DNA of 64,000 nucleotides from Isoetes taiwanensis (taxonomy: Eukaryota; Streptophyta; Lycopodiopsida; Isoetales; Isoetaceae): the NCBI GenBank assembly GCA_021234155.1, contig JAJEKV010000002.1, forward strand, positions 42,207,203 through 42,271,202, given 5' to 3'. The position numbers and the translations under genes are program-made. The number at the start of each line of letters is the position of its first letter. Position 1 is the stretch's first letter. Under the pieces are notes generated by a model. That model made no database searches, had not been told where the DNA came from, and saw nothing but the letters and a program-made list of their open reading frames with translations. Shown piece by piece: positions 11,010 to 23,600 of this stretch.

Positions 11010-11611
11010 CTTATAGAAATTTTGCTGCCTACGGTTGACATTTCCAGCTTTTTTGTTCATATAACCAGAACTACCATCAAAACTCCTCTTGTTATCATAT
11101 CCCCTGCCTGAACCTCGTCTGTCCATGTTTAGGGCTTTCAAACCAACCGAGCATTCACAGTCTAGGATCTCCTTGCAAACTTACTCTTGGCGTTCCGGAT
11201 AGTCAGCCTCTTCTTGGCTACTAGAGTCGCAATCTGAAAAATATCCCATATTGGGAGTTGTCAATCTTTGAGCGGGAGCAGCAATAACTATCGGCTGCTT
11301 CCTTTATGCCATCTGCCAGGCTAGTCTATTGTTGCAAAATCCAAAGTTATATCTTTGCTTCAGCAGACTAGATGTCGTTCTTAAATGGTCATTAAACCCT
11401 AAGGAGATATACCTCAATAACTCATATTTACCTGATTATAAAGGTTTATTCATGAAATTTTTAATACTATTGTATTTAGTATTTAATACTAGGTCTAAGC
11501 CTATTTCTTATACGCCCTTACGTTCAAATGATAAATCATGTTCAATGATTATATTCTAGGGCTGTTTAAATCATTGGAAGTGTTCCCATAGGTAGTCTAA
11601 TATAAAAAAAA
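11010..11611 (-). repeat. Downstream terminal repeat of the Penelope-like element
   Basis: Direct copy of 14,047-14,625. It encodes the same N-terminal ORF segment (GYDNKRSFDGSSGYMNKK) and continues for a few more codons (NNGSEQYVQETQTDEVNL) before running into the GC-rich repeat at 10,935. Confidence 0.75.
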
Positions 11612-11795
11612 ATCCTGCCTCCTTCCGTAGGCTTGTCTCGGACCCCTAAAAAACATATAACACTGTAACATGAGGGTGGGAATACCCCTACTTGTTACAC
11701 TAGGGGTCTTCCACAACCCTATATTTATTTCCCCTTGTCATTACTACAAAAAGCTTTTTTCTTTTAACCCTTGTGATCCTGGGGGATATGGTACT

Positions 11796-13753
11796 TTATT
11801 CCAATAAAAATAAATTCACAAGTGACATACCTTGATGAGATTTCAATAGACTTAGAAGAGTATTCTTGTCGTATTTCAGTCCCAGGAATACATTATCCTG
11901 GATATACTTGTACACTCGTTTTTGTAAGCCTGGCTTATCAAATCCATTAGATGTAAAGTTGTCCACCAATATCCTGATATCTTGGGCAGCATATATTGGG
12001 TTGGAATTTACATACATGAATGGCATCACCTGTGACACTATGACATTCCTAGCCTGCATGTATGGTCTGCAACCACTTGCATGTATGAACTTGATTGCAT
12101 TAAATGGTAACTGTTCTCTTTTATCATACTTGAAAGTTTGGAACAGTTCTAAGGCTTTGTCAAAGACCTGTATGGACATGTTAAGAAAGTTGGCCTACTA
12201 CCCCATATGCAATCCGGGGAGCTATCAGAATAAACCGTTTCATCTTTAATCCCTAGGGATTTAAGATTATAAATCTGTAGTTCCACTTCCTCAGATCTTA
12301 TGGTTTCCTTGAGGAACATTTTAATCCCTGGACAATTGATAGCCATTAAATCATCCATGTATCTAAAAACATGTCGGAATGATCTGATTTTCTCATATCT
12401 ACCTTGCTTGGCTAAACATTTGATGAATTGTAATCCGAACCAGGCTAGATACAAATTTCACCCGCAAGGGCTACATGAGAAACCCATAGGAATTCCTGAA
12501 ATTTGTTGCCAAAAGCCCTTCCCTACTTTGACACAGCAATTTGTAAGCAGCCATGAGTTAATTTTAATAAACTTCTGTTGGGTAATCATGTCCCAGCATT
12601 TACTCTGAGGAGCTGTCTTGAACCATTTGGCTACAAACTCGCCATTACTGGACTTTTTGATCCATAGATTGCACTTTTTGTTTCTCTTTCTCATAAACCT
12701 CCAAGTGAGCACAACAACGTTTTCAATGACTTCACAAATTTCATTATTTCCAAGTAATGGAATACTTTCATAGCATCTAGTGATATCCGCTACAAATACA
12801 TCTTGGATTTTGTGAGGTAGATTTAGGGCTATATCATAGATAGAATTGACAATTCAGTTGCAATTTATCTTGCCTAGTATGAAAGTATTAATATTATCAC
12901 ATGCTTCTTTAGAGATTTCCGGCCAGCTCATCAAAATGGTATTAAGAATGGCTGTAACAATAAGAGCCATTTCAGAGTAAATTGTGCCATGGGCATTGGT
13001 GATCCACCTGTAGCTTCTTTTGTGTGCTTTGAATATTCCAAGTAGGTATGGGAGTCCGTCTGACTCAAAGGTGATGTCCTCAAAGCAGTCTCTCATACAA
13101 TTCTTAAGTTCCCCTATCAATTCTTCCATTGTCACTACCAAAGGTCTGAAATCAGAACTGTCCAGTCTTTTAAAGGCTTCGTCCCTAATATGTTTAGGGC
13201 ATATGAAGCATGGGTTATTAGAGGCTTTGTCAATCCCCAAAATATATAAGTTCTTGGCAAGCCAATCCAAGTTTTTAACCAGATCTGGATCATTTAATGC
13301 AAATTTACGGGTGATATCGTGTCTATATTCCACATGTAGTTCACTTCCCACATGTTCTATAATGTTAGCAATAATTTCTTCCCTCGAATCATCCTCGATG
13401 TGGGGAAACTGATATTTATGGAGATCAAATATATTATAACATGCTTTTTTAATCTCAGCTTTCATGTCCTTCCAGTTAAGTGCCTTATCAAGAATATGGC
13501 TCAAACCTTTTTTGAACAGATTTTTAAGCATCCTGTTATGTATAATGCCCAGATCTGTGGTTCTTACATGCCCTATTTCCAAGTCCATAAATTCGGCTAA
13601 ATTTGGATTTGTGCAGGGACAATTAGGTTCTTTGTCTTCTGCAAACACTGGATATGGTTTATAACATATCTTTTTGAGGTTTCCAGTATACCTCCAAACA
13701 AACATAATATCCTCCATGATCTGTACACCTATATCTCCCAGTTTTCTTGTCAT
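11796..13753 (-). pseudogene. Penelope-like reverse transcriptase (broken)
   Basis: The N-terminal part contains a CPC pair followed by FMDLEIGHVRTTDLGIIHN, a block seen upstream of the RT in several Penelope-like and related reverse transcriptases. The RT core follows: FVADITRCYESIPL (motif A, catalytic Asp), then GIPMGFSCSP (motif B), then FRYMDDL (motif C, catalytic Asp pair). Several stops and at least one frameshift break the reading: an in-frame TGA near 12,854, a stop after SCSP and another after SLTKP. No GIY-YIG endonuclease could be recognised, so the call rests on the RT motifs and the terminal repeats. It would copy element RNA into DNA if intact. Other non-LTR RT classes were considered but usually show different motif B and C wording. 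Confidence 0.65.
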
Positions 13754-14046
13754 ATATTTGGCACTATTTTAGGTAAGCAGACCTTGTCCAAAAATTTATA
13801 TAGGAAGATGCAGTGGACTATCCTCTTTTTATTGCTTTTTTCAACCTGTCGGCCAAGTATCTTGACCAAGCCATCTAGCTGCCCACTTTCGGACATCAGC
13901 ATACCAGCCCTTCCTATTAGATTGTTCCAATGCTTGCAAGGGGAACCTTGTCGAGTCCATGGATAGAACGCGATTTACATAAGTAATGGTTCTAGACCGA
14001 TTGGTCTACGTGGACGATAAAAATACCTTCCTTCCTGCCTTCCTTC

Positions 14047-14623
14047 CTTATAGAAATTTTGCTGCCTACGATTGACATTTCCATCTTTTTTGTTCATATA
14101 ACCAGAACTACCATCAAAACTCCTCTTGTTATCATATCCCCTGCCTGAACCTCGTCTGTCCATGTTTAGGGCTTTCAAACCAACCGAGCATTCACAGTCT
14201 AGGATTTCCTTGCAAACTTCCTCTTGGCATTCTGGATAGTCAGCCTCTTCTTGGCTACTAGAGTCACAATCCGAAAAATACCCCATATTAATGTTTGAGC
14301 GGGAGCAGCAATAACTATCGGCTGCTTCCTTTATGCCATCTGCCAGGCTAGTCTATTGTTGCAAAATCCAAAGTCATATCTTTGCTTCAGCAGACTAGCT
14401 GTCGTTCTTAAATGGTCATTAAACCCTAAGGAGATATACCTCAATAACTCATATTTACCTGATTATAAAGGTTTATCCATGAAATTTTTAATACTATTGT
14501 ATTTAGTATTTAACACTAGGTCGCCTATTTCTTATACGCCCTTATGTTCAAATGATAAATCATGTTCAATGATTATATTCCAGGGCTGTTTAAATCATTG
14601 GAAGTGTTCCCATAGGTAGCCTA

Positions 14624-14625
<2 letters not shown>
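14047..14625 (-). repeat. Upstream terminal repeat of the Penelope-like element
   Basis: Near-identical direct copy of 11,010-11,611. It contains the start of a small acidic then basic ORF. Immediately beyond is an A-run (14,626-14,656) and then unrelated LINE sequence. Confidence 0.75.
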
Positions 14626-14656
<31 letters not shown>

Positions 14657-14658
<2 letters not shown>

Positions 14659-14880
14659 ACTTCCAATCGGTTTAGATCTCCCAATCCAATACCTTATGAA
14701 TGAAAGAGCTGGGAATCCTTGTTCAGCAAAGGAGCATGCCAAACCAATTTTGCAGTTAGTGTTTGAGCCTGTTTGAACAAATTTTTGCAACCTAATCCTC
14801 CAAGATCTTTAAGTGCAATGATATTGTGCCAGGCAACCTTATAGTCTCCTAATCCTCCAAGATCTTTAAGTGCAATGATA
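14657..14880 (-). mobile_element. L1 LINE ORF2 C-terminal fragment
   Basis: The minus strand reads VAWHNIIALKDLGGLG followed by KNLFKQAQTLTAKLVWHAPL, the typical tail of plant L1 ORF2 (W..I...K..GGLGx+N...N.ALLAK..W). A 40-bp segment (CTCCTAATCCTCCAAGATCT onward) is tandemly duplicated at 14,788-14,827 and 14,847-14,886. Confidence 0.6.
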
Positions 14881-14890
14881 TTGTGCTAGT

Positions 14891-16175
14891 ATGCAGCAAC
14901 ATTTACATGCTTTGCACAGTTTTTGTGAGAACACAGGTCTGCGTGTTAATCTCCAAAAGACCAAGCTTTTGGTAGTTCAATCTTCTCGTCACAATGTTCC
15001 CACTATGCACTATGATAGCCGCGAAGTTGAAGTTGTAGATAGCTACAAGTATCTTAGTGTAGAATTCTGTAAGAACACACTTCGGAACAGTGTATTACCA
15101 AGCGGGTGGCTGCTGGATGGAGAGCACTCTATGCAATGCAAAACAATTGTTTTCGCGCAGAAATTCAGGATTGGTCACGGAAAGCCCACTTGTTTCGGGC
15201 TTTGGTAGAGCCTGTTTTACTGTATGGTTCTGAAGTGTGGGGGCCTGCCATTAGTGCTAGTGCTTGGGAGAGCTTGGAGCGAGTGCAAAAGTCCTTTCTC
15301 ACTTACAGCCTCGGAGTTAAAACAACGGTGCCCTATGCTATTCTTTTACAAGAGACAGGTTTTTGGCCTCTTCAACATTCTGCCATGAAGCGCCATCTCC
15401 ACTATATCTGCAAGGTGCACCACATGGATGATGATAGGTATCCTGTTCTTGCACTTGCCATGGTTGAATCTCCTCAGCGTTTGAAACGATGTTGGAAAGA
15501 GCATTGCATTACATGGTTTGCCCATTGGGCTGTGCAACCAGAGCACTGCCTGATGCTTGCCAGTTCTGATCCTGAGCTTTTGCAACAATATCTCAATGGT
15601 CGTTTTTCTCAAAAGATATGGGATGCAGTTACCTTGGCCCAAGTGAAAACTGGTCATTATCATGCACACATAAATCCCACCTTGCCACCAGGGCCCCAAG
15701 CTTATTTGCTTGCTTCATTGTCCAAGAACAAGCTTGTAGCTATTGCATCAATTCGCACGGGGTCCCACAGGCTACGGATTGAGACAGATAGATGGGAGCG
15801 GCCGCAATTGCCGCGAGAAGCGAGACTATGTGCATGTTGCCAGTTACAGGTTATTGAAGATGAAAGCCATACTCTTCTGAGTTGCCCTGCTTTTGAGATA
15901 GTCTGGAATCATTTTTTGATCTTAGCCTTCCACAACTTCTCAGAGCACCATCTGTGCATGACTTGGCATTATACATACTTGAGGTTCTAGATGAACGTCC
16001 TCAATTACTGAGCCCTCAGTAGTCATTATCTCTGATTGTCTAGTATCATCATTACTGCAAAGGTTTTTCCCTTGAAAACCTTTCGAGGCAGGGGTTTTTT
16101 AATCCTAGTAGTAATGATTATACTAGCCCATTGTATGGGTCCCATGACCTATTGGTCTCCGTGGATGTTAAAAAA
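14891..16175 (+). pseudogene. LINE reverse transcriptase C-terminal part
   Basis: Two overlapping frames read first HSFCENTGLRVNLQKTKLLV and VVDSYKYL (RT palm/thumb end, the K(T/S)K and YKYLG motifs) and then ALVEPVLLYGSEVWG and a long helical region. The end is LCACCQ..EDESHTLLSCPAF, the zf-RVT-type Cys/His knuckle found at the C-terminus of many plant LINE ORF2 proteins. One frameshift near 15,100 separates the halves, and no catalytic YADD part is present upstream. The element therefore survives as a 5'-truncated copy, as usual for LINEs. The 3' end at about 16,140-16,175 carries GACCTATTGGTCTCCGTGGA and a short A-rich tail. Confidence 0.75.
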
Positions 16176-16177
16176 AT

Positions 16178-18904
16178 CTATTCTATTCCTTGCCAGATAA
16201 ATTTCCTCATTGCTACCTCAATTTCAATATAAGTTGCCTTGTCAGCCACTATAGCAGATGAAAAATGAATGTGTGTACAGACAATCACACTATTTACTAT
16301 TTCCACCCTTCTGCAACATGAATTTCTTTTTAATTCTATTAGTGACTGAGGCCCAGTGGACATGCAGGCTCATATCTAAGGCCAATAGGAGTCCAAGCGA
16401 TTTGGTAACCATGTTTTTGCCCAAGACAGGAATACCTGCAATGCTGGTATCCAAAGTATCAAGCAAAATCACACACTTGGATCTGTTCATACAAATGCCG
16501 GATGCCTTGCCAAATAGATCCATTGCACAAAATGCATGCACACTCTTCTCAACATTTTCTAGAAAATATGAAGATATCATCTGTATACTGCATCAGAGAA
16601 AGAGTGTTACCAACATCTGGCATCTGTAGACATTTAATCTTCCCAGTTTGTTGTAATTTGGCTGTAATTCTTGTCACCATTTTAACCACAACGAGGAATA
16701 AGTATGGCGCCAAGGGATAACCCTGCCTGACTCCTCTTTTGTATGGGAAGAATTGAGATGGAGAGCCATTGACAAGGACAGCTGACATGGCTTCTTTGTT
16801 AAAAGCACAGATTAGACTGATTACCTACTGAGAAAAACCAAGAAGCTCCATTGCCTTGTGTAAGAAGTCCCAACGAATAGTGTCAAAGGCTCTTTTGAAT
16901 TTAAGTTCGAGCATCATGCAGTTTTGATCACTTACTTTGCTCCAGTGCAGGCATTCATAAGCTCCAATAAAATTATCCATAATGCTTCTAGAGGGAAGGA
17001 ATGCAGTTTGCACATGACTAATGATTTTACTTAACATTGGTTTCATCCCGTTGGCCAACAATTTTGCCAAATTTTTGTAGCTAGTATTGGTTAATGAAAT
17101 AGGTCTCCAATGAGAAAGCTATAGCTTATCTACCTTAGGCACCAGAGCAATAAGGCCAGCATTTACTGTAGGATGGAGATAATTAGAAAGACTGTGATAT
17201 CATCATGCATTATGTCCCAAAATTCTTTGTAGAACTCTAGGGGAAAGCCACGAGGCCCTGGACTCTTTCCAGAAGCCATTGAGCTCAAAGTAGCAAATAT
17301 TTCATGCTTCCGTAGAATAACCATACGAAGCTCATTATCAACTGTTGCAGTACAAGAGTCAATAGAATTAAAAAATTCCTTGAGACCTGTCTTGGACTGG
17401 GGCTGTAAAACAAATAGATCCCCGCACTTTTGAGTAAAGAAGAATTGAATCTTTTGCTGCCCTTGAATAATACTGTCTATATCATCTTTGAATGAGATAA
17501 TGCCATTATTGATGATCCTGTTTTTTGCTGCTCGAGAAAAAGGAGGAGCTAGTTTTATCCATATGATTAACATATTGACACTTACTTCTTATGGCTAGAG
17601 ATTGGGCCTATGATTTTTCTATGTGTTTGACATCAACCTCTAACCTGAATTCCCGTTCCTACAACACGGTATTGTCCTTGTCATTCTGCGTCTGGGCGTT
17701 TAGTCTAGTGGTAACACACTAGGTCTAGCAACTATAGGTCTCGAGTTCGAGACCGCCCAGAATCGCACTCTGAACTGTTGGGTGTCAAAACCCACAGACG
17801 CAATGTAAAGTGGTTGGGGGCAGGGCCCAACCAAGCAATGTAGTGTGGTGTGTGGTCACATGTCCAGTTGGATGCTGCCTAGTGGCGTGACGTTAAAATA
17901 CTATCTATCTATCTATCTATCTTTTGCTTCCTTTTCCAATCCATTCTTTCTGCATTTTTTATCCAATTCTTCAACTTTTTTAACTTATCCACAAAACAAA
18001 CCATTGATCTATTGTTCCCAATTTTAGGAAGGGTTGAATAATACTCTCTAACTCATCACATAATTGATTTTAATGTAAAAGCTGAACATTGAGTTTAAAT
18101 GGAGTGTTTACCACACAATTTCTTGATGCATTTGAGATGGACTCCAAAATCTGTGGGAAGTGATCATAAATAGAATTGTTGCATTAAGATATAATAATGG
18201 CTTGATCCCAAATATCTAGATCTGTTGTATATCTATAGAATCTATCCAGCAAACAGAAAGTTCTATCTGAGCCTTTTCTTTTATTGCTCCAAGAACAGGC
18301 AGTTGAGGAGGATGGAGGATGATAGATGAACATACCAATGAATTTATCCCATTCCTCATATTTTTCATTTCTAGTCATATTTAGCTTTTTGCCCATTTTT
18401 TGATAGAGGAGTGTTGTTAAAATCCCCAGTTAAATGCCAGTTCCTCACCTGGGTTTATCCAATTCCTCATTTCCTCCCATTGTTCTTCCCTCTCATGGGG
18501 CTCAGTAGAGGCATAAACATTAATGATACCTGTATTATAGCCTTCAATCACAAGAGAGCTAACAGACCATCTACTTGATGGGGCAACAAAGGAGTCTGAG
18601 GAGAAACCTTTCCAAATTGTCCAGATGCCACCACGAGTGCATATGCAGTAGCCCAGGTGGAGCCACTCTTGGACAGATCCATTCCCCCAACTTGGAGGAT
18701 TCAAACAAAGGCAATCTATGTTCTTGAAGTAAAATGATGTCTGCCTTCATTTCTTGTATGGCAATTAAGGTCCTCTTTCTTTTTAAAGTCCAGCTTACTA
18801 TCTTCATAAAGATTTATTTTTGGTGTTGGTGGCTGGCCCATCAGGGTTGAAGAGGACCACTTTCTTACTCCTTTTCTTGAATGTTTGCGGAGTATAAAAC
18901 TCAT
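16178..18904 (-). pseudogene. L1 LINE ORF2 (endonuclease-RT), many stops
   Basis: In order on the minus strand: an endonuclease start MKIVSW and KADIILLQEHRLP (catalytic Glu region); INVYASTEPHEREEQWEEM and a degenerate DFN motif reading NWGF. Next are SGKSPGPRGFPLEFYKEFW, QTAFLPSRSIMDNF, FKRAFDTIRWDFL, GVRQGYPLAPYLF and MQYTDDIFIF (the RT catalytic box, YTDD for YADD), then the FIWQG-type tail. This is the standard plant L1 order. Stops and frameshifts split it into at least eight pieces, and a SINE interrupts it at 17,691-17,922. It is not active. Confidence 0.85.
17691..17922 (+). mobile_element. tRNA-derived SINE inside the L1
   Basis: The 5' 71 bases fold like a tRNA: TCTGGGCG (17,691) pairs with CGCCCAGA (17,754). 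There is an A-box-like TAGTCTAGTGG and a B-box-like GAGTTCGAGACC. A body of about 150 bp follows and ends in a (TATC)n tail at 17,900-17,922. This is the classic layout of a pol III SINE. It sits within the ORF2 reading of the L1, so it inserted later. Confidence 0.75.
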
Positions 18905-19039
18905 CCATCCCAGACTGCATAGGAGAAGACATAATCATGTCATTAGTGGGAAGTATTTCAATATCTTCAGGGTTTCCATTGATTTCCCAAGAGACATGTT
19001 TACTATCCATTCTGTGCTCACAATTAGTTTGCCTCTGCA

Positions 19040-20260
19040 AATCCAGATGTTGTTGCTCCTTGGTTCAATGAGTTCTCCCTTACTAGAAATATGCCCTCAA
19101 CATCTTTATTCTTGGAAGATTATTAGAGGGATTGGTTGTTGCACATTTGGCTCACCACTTCCGTCCAATTGTTCCTTCTGTTTCACAAAGATAGAACTCT
19201 TCTCTACTATTTGTTCACAAGGCATTTCTTCCATGTCTTGCTTTTGCATTGGTGGAAAAAGAATTTGCACTGGAAAATAAGGGGATTTAGTGTGAGTATG
19301 AGCACACTCCCCCTTCTCCACAGCAGTGAAAGGTGATTGAGATTGGAGATGAGGATTTGGAGATGCCCCATTTTTTACTCGTCGGCTCCATAATTGTGAT
19401 CCCATAGTTCAACACCTGATATCCTTTAGGCTCATTAATTTTCCTTATCCAAGCCCTTCTTTCCTTATTTTGGGCTGATTGTAGCTGCTCATTTCTTTCC
19501 TTTTCCTCTCTAATCCTTTGTTTCCTAGCTTTCCTTCGTATACTTCCATCCACTCACATTCTTCTTTCTGGAATTAGGGGTGTTTTCCTTTACAGGAGTT
19601 ATCCATGGGTTGGATTGCTCCAAAACTGGTTTCTTTGGTTCCCTGAATCCTATACAGACCTGCCACTATGAAACCAAATACCACAAAATCCACAAGGAGG
19701 GGTAATTCCTCTTCATTGCAAAGAGAGACTCTTTTGCAAACCAAAATAGTCACAATAGTCAATTCTTGAAGGGATTGATTTTAACAGATCAAGCCGAATC
19801 CACACTCTCGGGGGTTGATCCGGCATTGCTTCCATTCCTATAAAGTCATCCAATTCCTGGAAAAAACTTCTCAGAATATCATCACTCCAATAAATTGTGT
19901 TAAGACCCTGCATTGAGGCCCAAGCATTTGGGTATTGGCTTTCAGGATTGAGCCTTGCTTGAGAAACAATTTTACAGATACAATATACCCGCATTCAACA
20001 ATGAAAAAGGGGAAATCAAGCCATAAATTGTAGAAATGGACACATGCTCAATCAGTTTTTTGAGCTCGGCTTTTATCATCGAGTTTTTTACTTCCTCGTG
20101 TCTAACACAACCAATCATTATTTGGTTTGCCATCTGCTTCAATCTAGCTTCCACAAATGGGTTTTTCAAGATTTTACCATGGAAGATATGCTTGGTTCCC
20201 TGTTCGATATGCCCGCCCTTCTCCTCTTGCAGCTTGTTCAAATGTTCTAAAATTGGCTTT
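19040..20260 (-). pseudogene. L1 LINE ORF1 (DUF4283-like), broken
   Basis: Minus-strand pieces lie directly upstream of the L1 ORF2. They include LNAGILYL and a segment with AWASMQGLNTIYWSDDILRS and PPRVWIRLDLLKSIPSRIDY (resembling the DUF4283 fold with its VWVR/VWIRL step). A basic segment KARKQRIREEKERNEQLQ then follows. In plant L1 elements ORF1 proteins of this type bind nucleic acid. Stops interrupt every few dozen codons. The 5' end of the element may reach about 20,650. Confidence 0.55.
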
Positions 20261-20649
20261 ACAATGTTATGTTGTCGCTACAATATCCGCATCTCCAACT
20301 GCTCTCTAGTTGCCACCATATTTATAGGGTCGTCTTCATTTGTCGCTTGCTTCTCATGCTCTAAGCCTGACAGGTAAGTGAAGAATTCCCCAAAGCCACC
20401 ATCTTCTCGTCACCTTCCTTTCCCTTTTCCCCTCATCATTACTGACTGTCCTGTTCTAACATTGACCATGTCTCAACTTTCTCATAAGATCTACCCATCT
20501 ATTTTCCGCCAGATCTGACATGACAGACATTCTTCTTGCAATCATCTCAATGTCATCTGGCCTGGAATCCAATATCTGACTTGTAACTGTTTCACTACCC
20601 TTATCAAATGCAACTAGGGTCGATTTGCCTTTATCGATTGCACAAATAA

Positions 20650-23600
20650 CAGACTACTCACAAACCCCCTTTTTTCTAGTTTTGGTTTCGAACTATTCAA
20701 ACTTTGAGTCAACAATAAAACTTAACTAATGATCTTCACTTCAGACCATTCACAATAGACATGGAAGATACCATTTGCAGATGCATCCCTATTACCCATA
20801 TATTCCCCCAACCAGAATTCTTCCACTAGAATAGAGATTTCAGGAATGATGGAAATAACGGGATCGAATTGGTGATCTGAAAAAAATTGTTGCATCACAA
20901 GAAAGTTCCACAACACATTTTGTTCTCCTTCAATCCATGCACAAGTATATCAATCCCCCTATATGAGAATCGTGAATACTTTCACCACACTAGCATAGAG
21001 ACGCCACCACCTAGCGTCCAGGAAAGTCAGAGCGCCACCGCCCCATCCATACCCTTTGAAATATAAAGTGGTCATTAAAATAAATCAATCGAATATACAC
21101 AAACTACACATTAGTCATAACGAATCCAAAAACTTTATTAGATGGAAAACGCAGAAATGATTAACTATGTCGGATTGACTAATAAAAGATGGAAAATGAA
21201 CCAGAAGGAAACAAGGACGTATATGTACCAAAAAATGTTTAAGTAATATATGAAGGAGCCCATGCTCTGAAGGATTGGCGAACATTACCAAATCATCAAA
21301 ATCACCACTAGATGACTTCTACCCTAAATTCAGCCATGGCACAGGACAAGATGGGATCGGATTGGCATGGCCCGATTTGCAACTGTAAGCTGGCCATCAA
21401 GTCGGATTTTCCCCTTACATCAACTTCTTGGGTTCCCCTTGCATCAGCCTCTTGGGTTTCTCCTGCATTAGATTCCTCAGCCATAACGGCTTCTCCTAGA
21501 CCAGGCCCCTCCAATAGTTCAACTTTTTCTAGGATGGTTTCTCCCCACTTTAATTTCTTTTTCCAAGTCTGATCTCCTGCAATCCAGTTTTTTTTTCCCC
21601 AGGATCGGCTTTCGTTTTCCTTAGATCAGTTTTTGTTTTTGTTCTCCAAATCCAATTCCCATAAACTGCTCAGTTTCACTGCCGAGCAATTGGTCCATGT
21701 ACCAGTTCACTAGAAAGCACCAACTCGTCACCCAGAAGCCACTTTTTAGCAAAGTTCTGATTCCATTAGCTCTGCTTGTGCCTTCAACCATGCCCATGCT
21801 TATAGCTTTGATCCTACAGATCCTAATCTATAGTCCCCCCTGCATCTCGCGAGTTCCATACCCGCAGGTCTAAAAGGTGTTGATGTTGCTTCGTCTTAGA
21901 GGTACCATACATTTTAGTCTATCCTAAGTTCTCTCTATTCTATTCTCTTTTTTGCCTTGATTTATTCCTGTCTCAATTGTTCTATTCCATCAAGTTGATT
22001 CCTTTCCCTACATCATGACCCATAAGGCCAGAGACATAGCAAGATATCATCGAAGACAAAGCCTTGCATGCCATCAGACCTTGAACATGTCTTGTAAGAA
22101 GACAAAGCCTTGCATGCCATCAGACCTTGAACATGTCTTGTAATGTTCCTTAACTGCCACGGCCTAACCAACTAGCCAAAACATCTGGAGATCCATGGGA
22201 AATCCATATCATCCTCTTATGGTGGTGTCAAGAAATGCTACACCAAGATCTACTCGAGCAGTACAATCTCTCCCACTAGAATACATACCACCCTCTTATG
22301 GTGGTGTCCAAAACAATACTAAGGCTATACCTTCCAACAATATCCAAGTCATACATGCCCCCATGGAGACTCGAACTCGAGCCCTGCTCTGATACCAAAT
22401 GTAACATTTCTAACCGACATGCCCTTCAACAACTGGGCAAAACCATCTAAACGTTTGTGAATAGTCATTTCTACCCATTTACGCTAGTGTCTCAGGAACG
22501 CCCCACAGGCACATTCAAGGATCGAATACTGGAGCGATCTCCCATAGGCCGTTATAGGTCCCTTTCCTCAGCCACAATTGGGGCGTAGATGACTTGGGAG
22601 CACCTTCTCTAGCAGCTCTGCCAGATACTGCTCCATTTTTGGATACACAGATGCTTACAGTTCCTGCCATATTTCAAAGGTTTTGGTATACAATCAGTGT
22701 TACGAGGATATTTGTGCATTTGTCAGTGGAAACCTAGATATAGGTTCTACAGCTTCTGGAAAGTTTGATGAAAACAATACATCTTACAAGTGCCCCACAT
22801 CCAACAGCTACATCTATAGACATACTCTGTGGATACCATGATTCAAATTGAAGGAGATATATCTGGAGACACGCTCCTGTAGATACCAACTACAAACTGA
22901 GATAGAGGCTCAGACATCGCCATATATAGATTTGAATGTTGACATGCAAGATGGAGCTCAGGATCATACACATGGGCCAAAAACTAGATCCTCAGAAGGC
23001 ACACAGAGCACAGGTTTACATCAGGCCGATCAAGCCCAACACTTGAACCGACGTCTCATAGAGGTCCAGAAAATATGTTCTTGTTCAAATACAACGGAAT
23101 TGGCACGTTTCTTCACAGATATAATGTGCATCCAGAGTCCAGGAACCTTCACTGCATGAAGAATGGGTGCTTAGAGGCCAGATCACTGGTGCCACATTCT
23201 TGTGCATTTTTCGACATCATGGAAACGGCTACCTGTGCTTATATCATGGGAGTCATCTCAAGGGCACTCGCTTTTCTGTGCAAGAGGATCTCTCTCTAGT
23301 TCAGTTAACTCAATGCAGCGAAGAGCTACACATAATTGGAGTGCAAGGCTTCTAAAAAAATGGGCAAAGAATGCTTAGAGGAAAGAATGCTTAGAGGCTT
23401 CTAGGGGAGGAAAATTCTTGAGCTCATCCGCATCATACTGACGGCTGTGGGGTTTAAACTAGTTATGATAGTCGACAATCAGCTTTTGGCATTATTGAAG
23501 GGCATCAGGTGTGGCCTGCTCAATAGCTGGCGTGGCATCAATAATGAATCCAGTTTGAACCATTTCTTCTAGAGCATGATGGGCTATAGCGGGGACAAAC

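Larger units (their letters stand above)
11010..14625 (-). mobile_element. Penelope-like retroelement with direct terminal repeats
   Basis: A reverse transcriptase on the minus strand (11,796-13,753) is flanked by two ~600-bp direct repeats, 11,010-11,611 and 14,047-14,625. By eye these are well over 90% identical. Direct repeats of this kind fit the pseudo-LTR arrangement known for Penelope-like elements. Each repeat carries the start of a small ORF (minus strand, reading MGYFSDCDSSSQEEADYPEC in the upstream copy). About 290 bp of unrelated sequence at 13,760-14,046 separates the upstream repeat from the RT. It ends in a phrase, GACCGATTGGTCTACGTGGA, that also closes the LINE at 16,140, so a LINE tail seems to have inserted. 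A T-run on the element's sense strand (plus-strand A-run 14,626-14,656) adjoins the upstream repeat. Confidence 0.65.

Noticed and set aside
22366-22396. Possible tRNA gene or SINE head on the minus strand
   Set aside because: Only an iMet-primer-like string and a B-box-like string are present. No full tRNA fold or SINE tail could be drawn.
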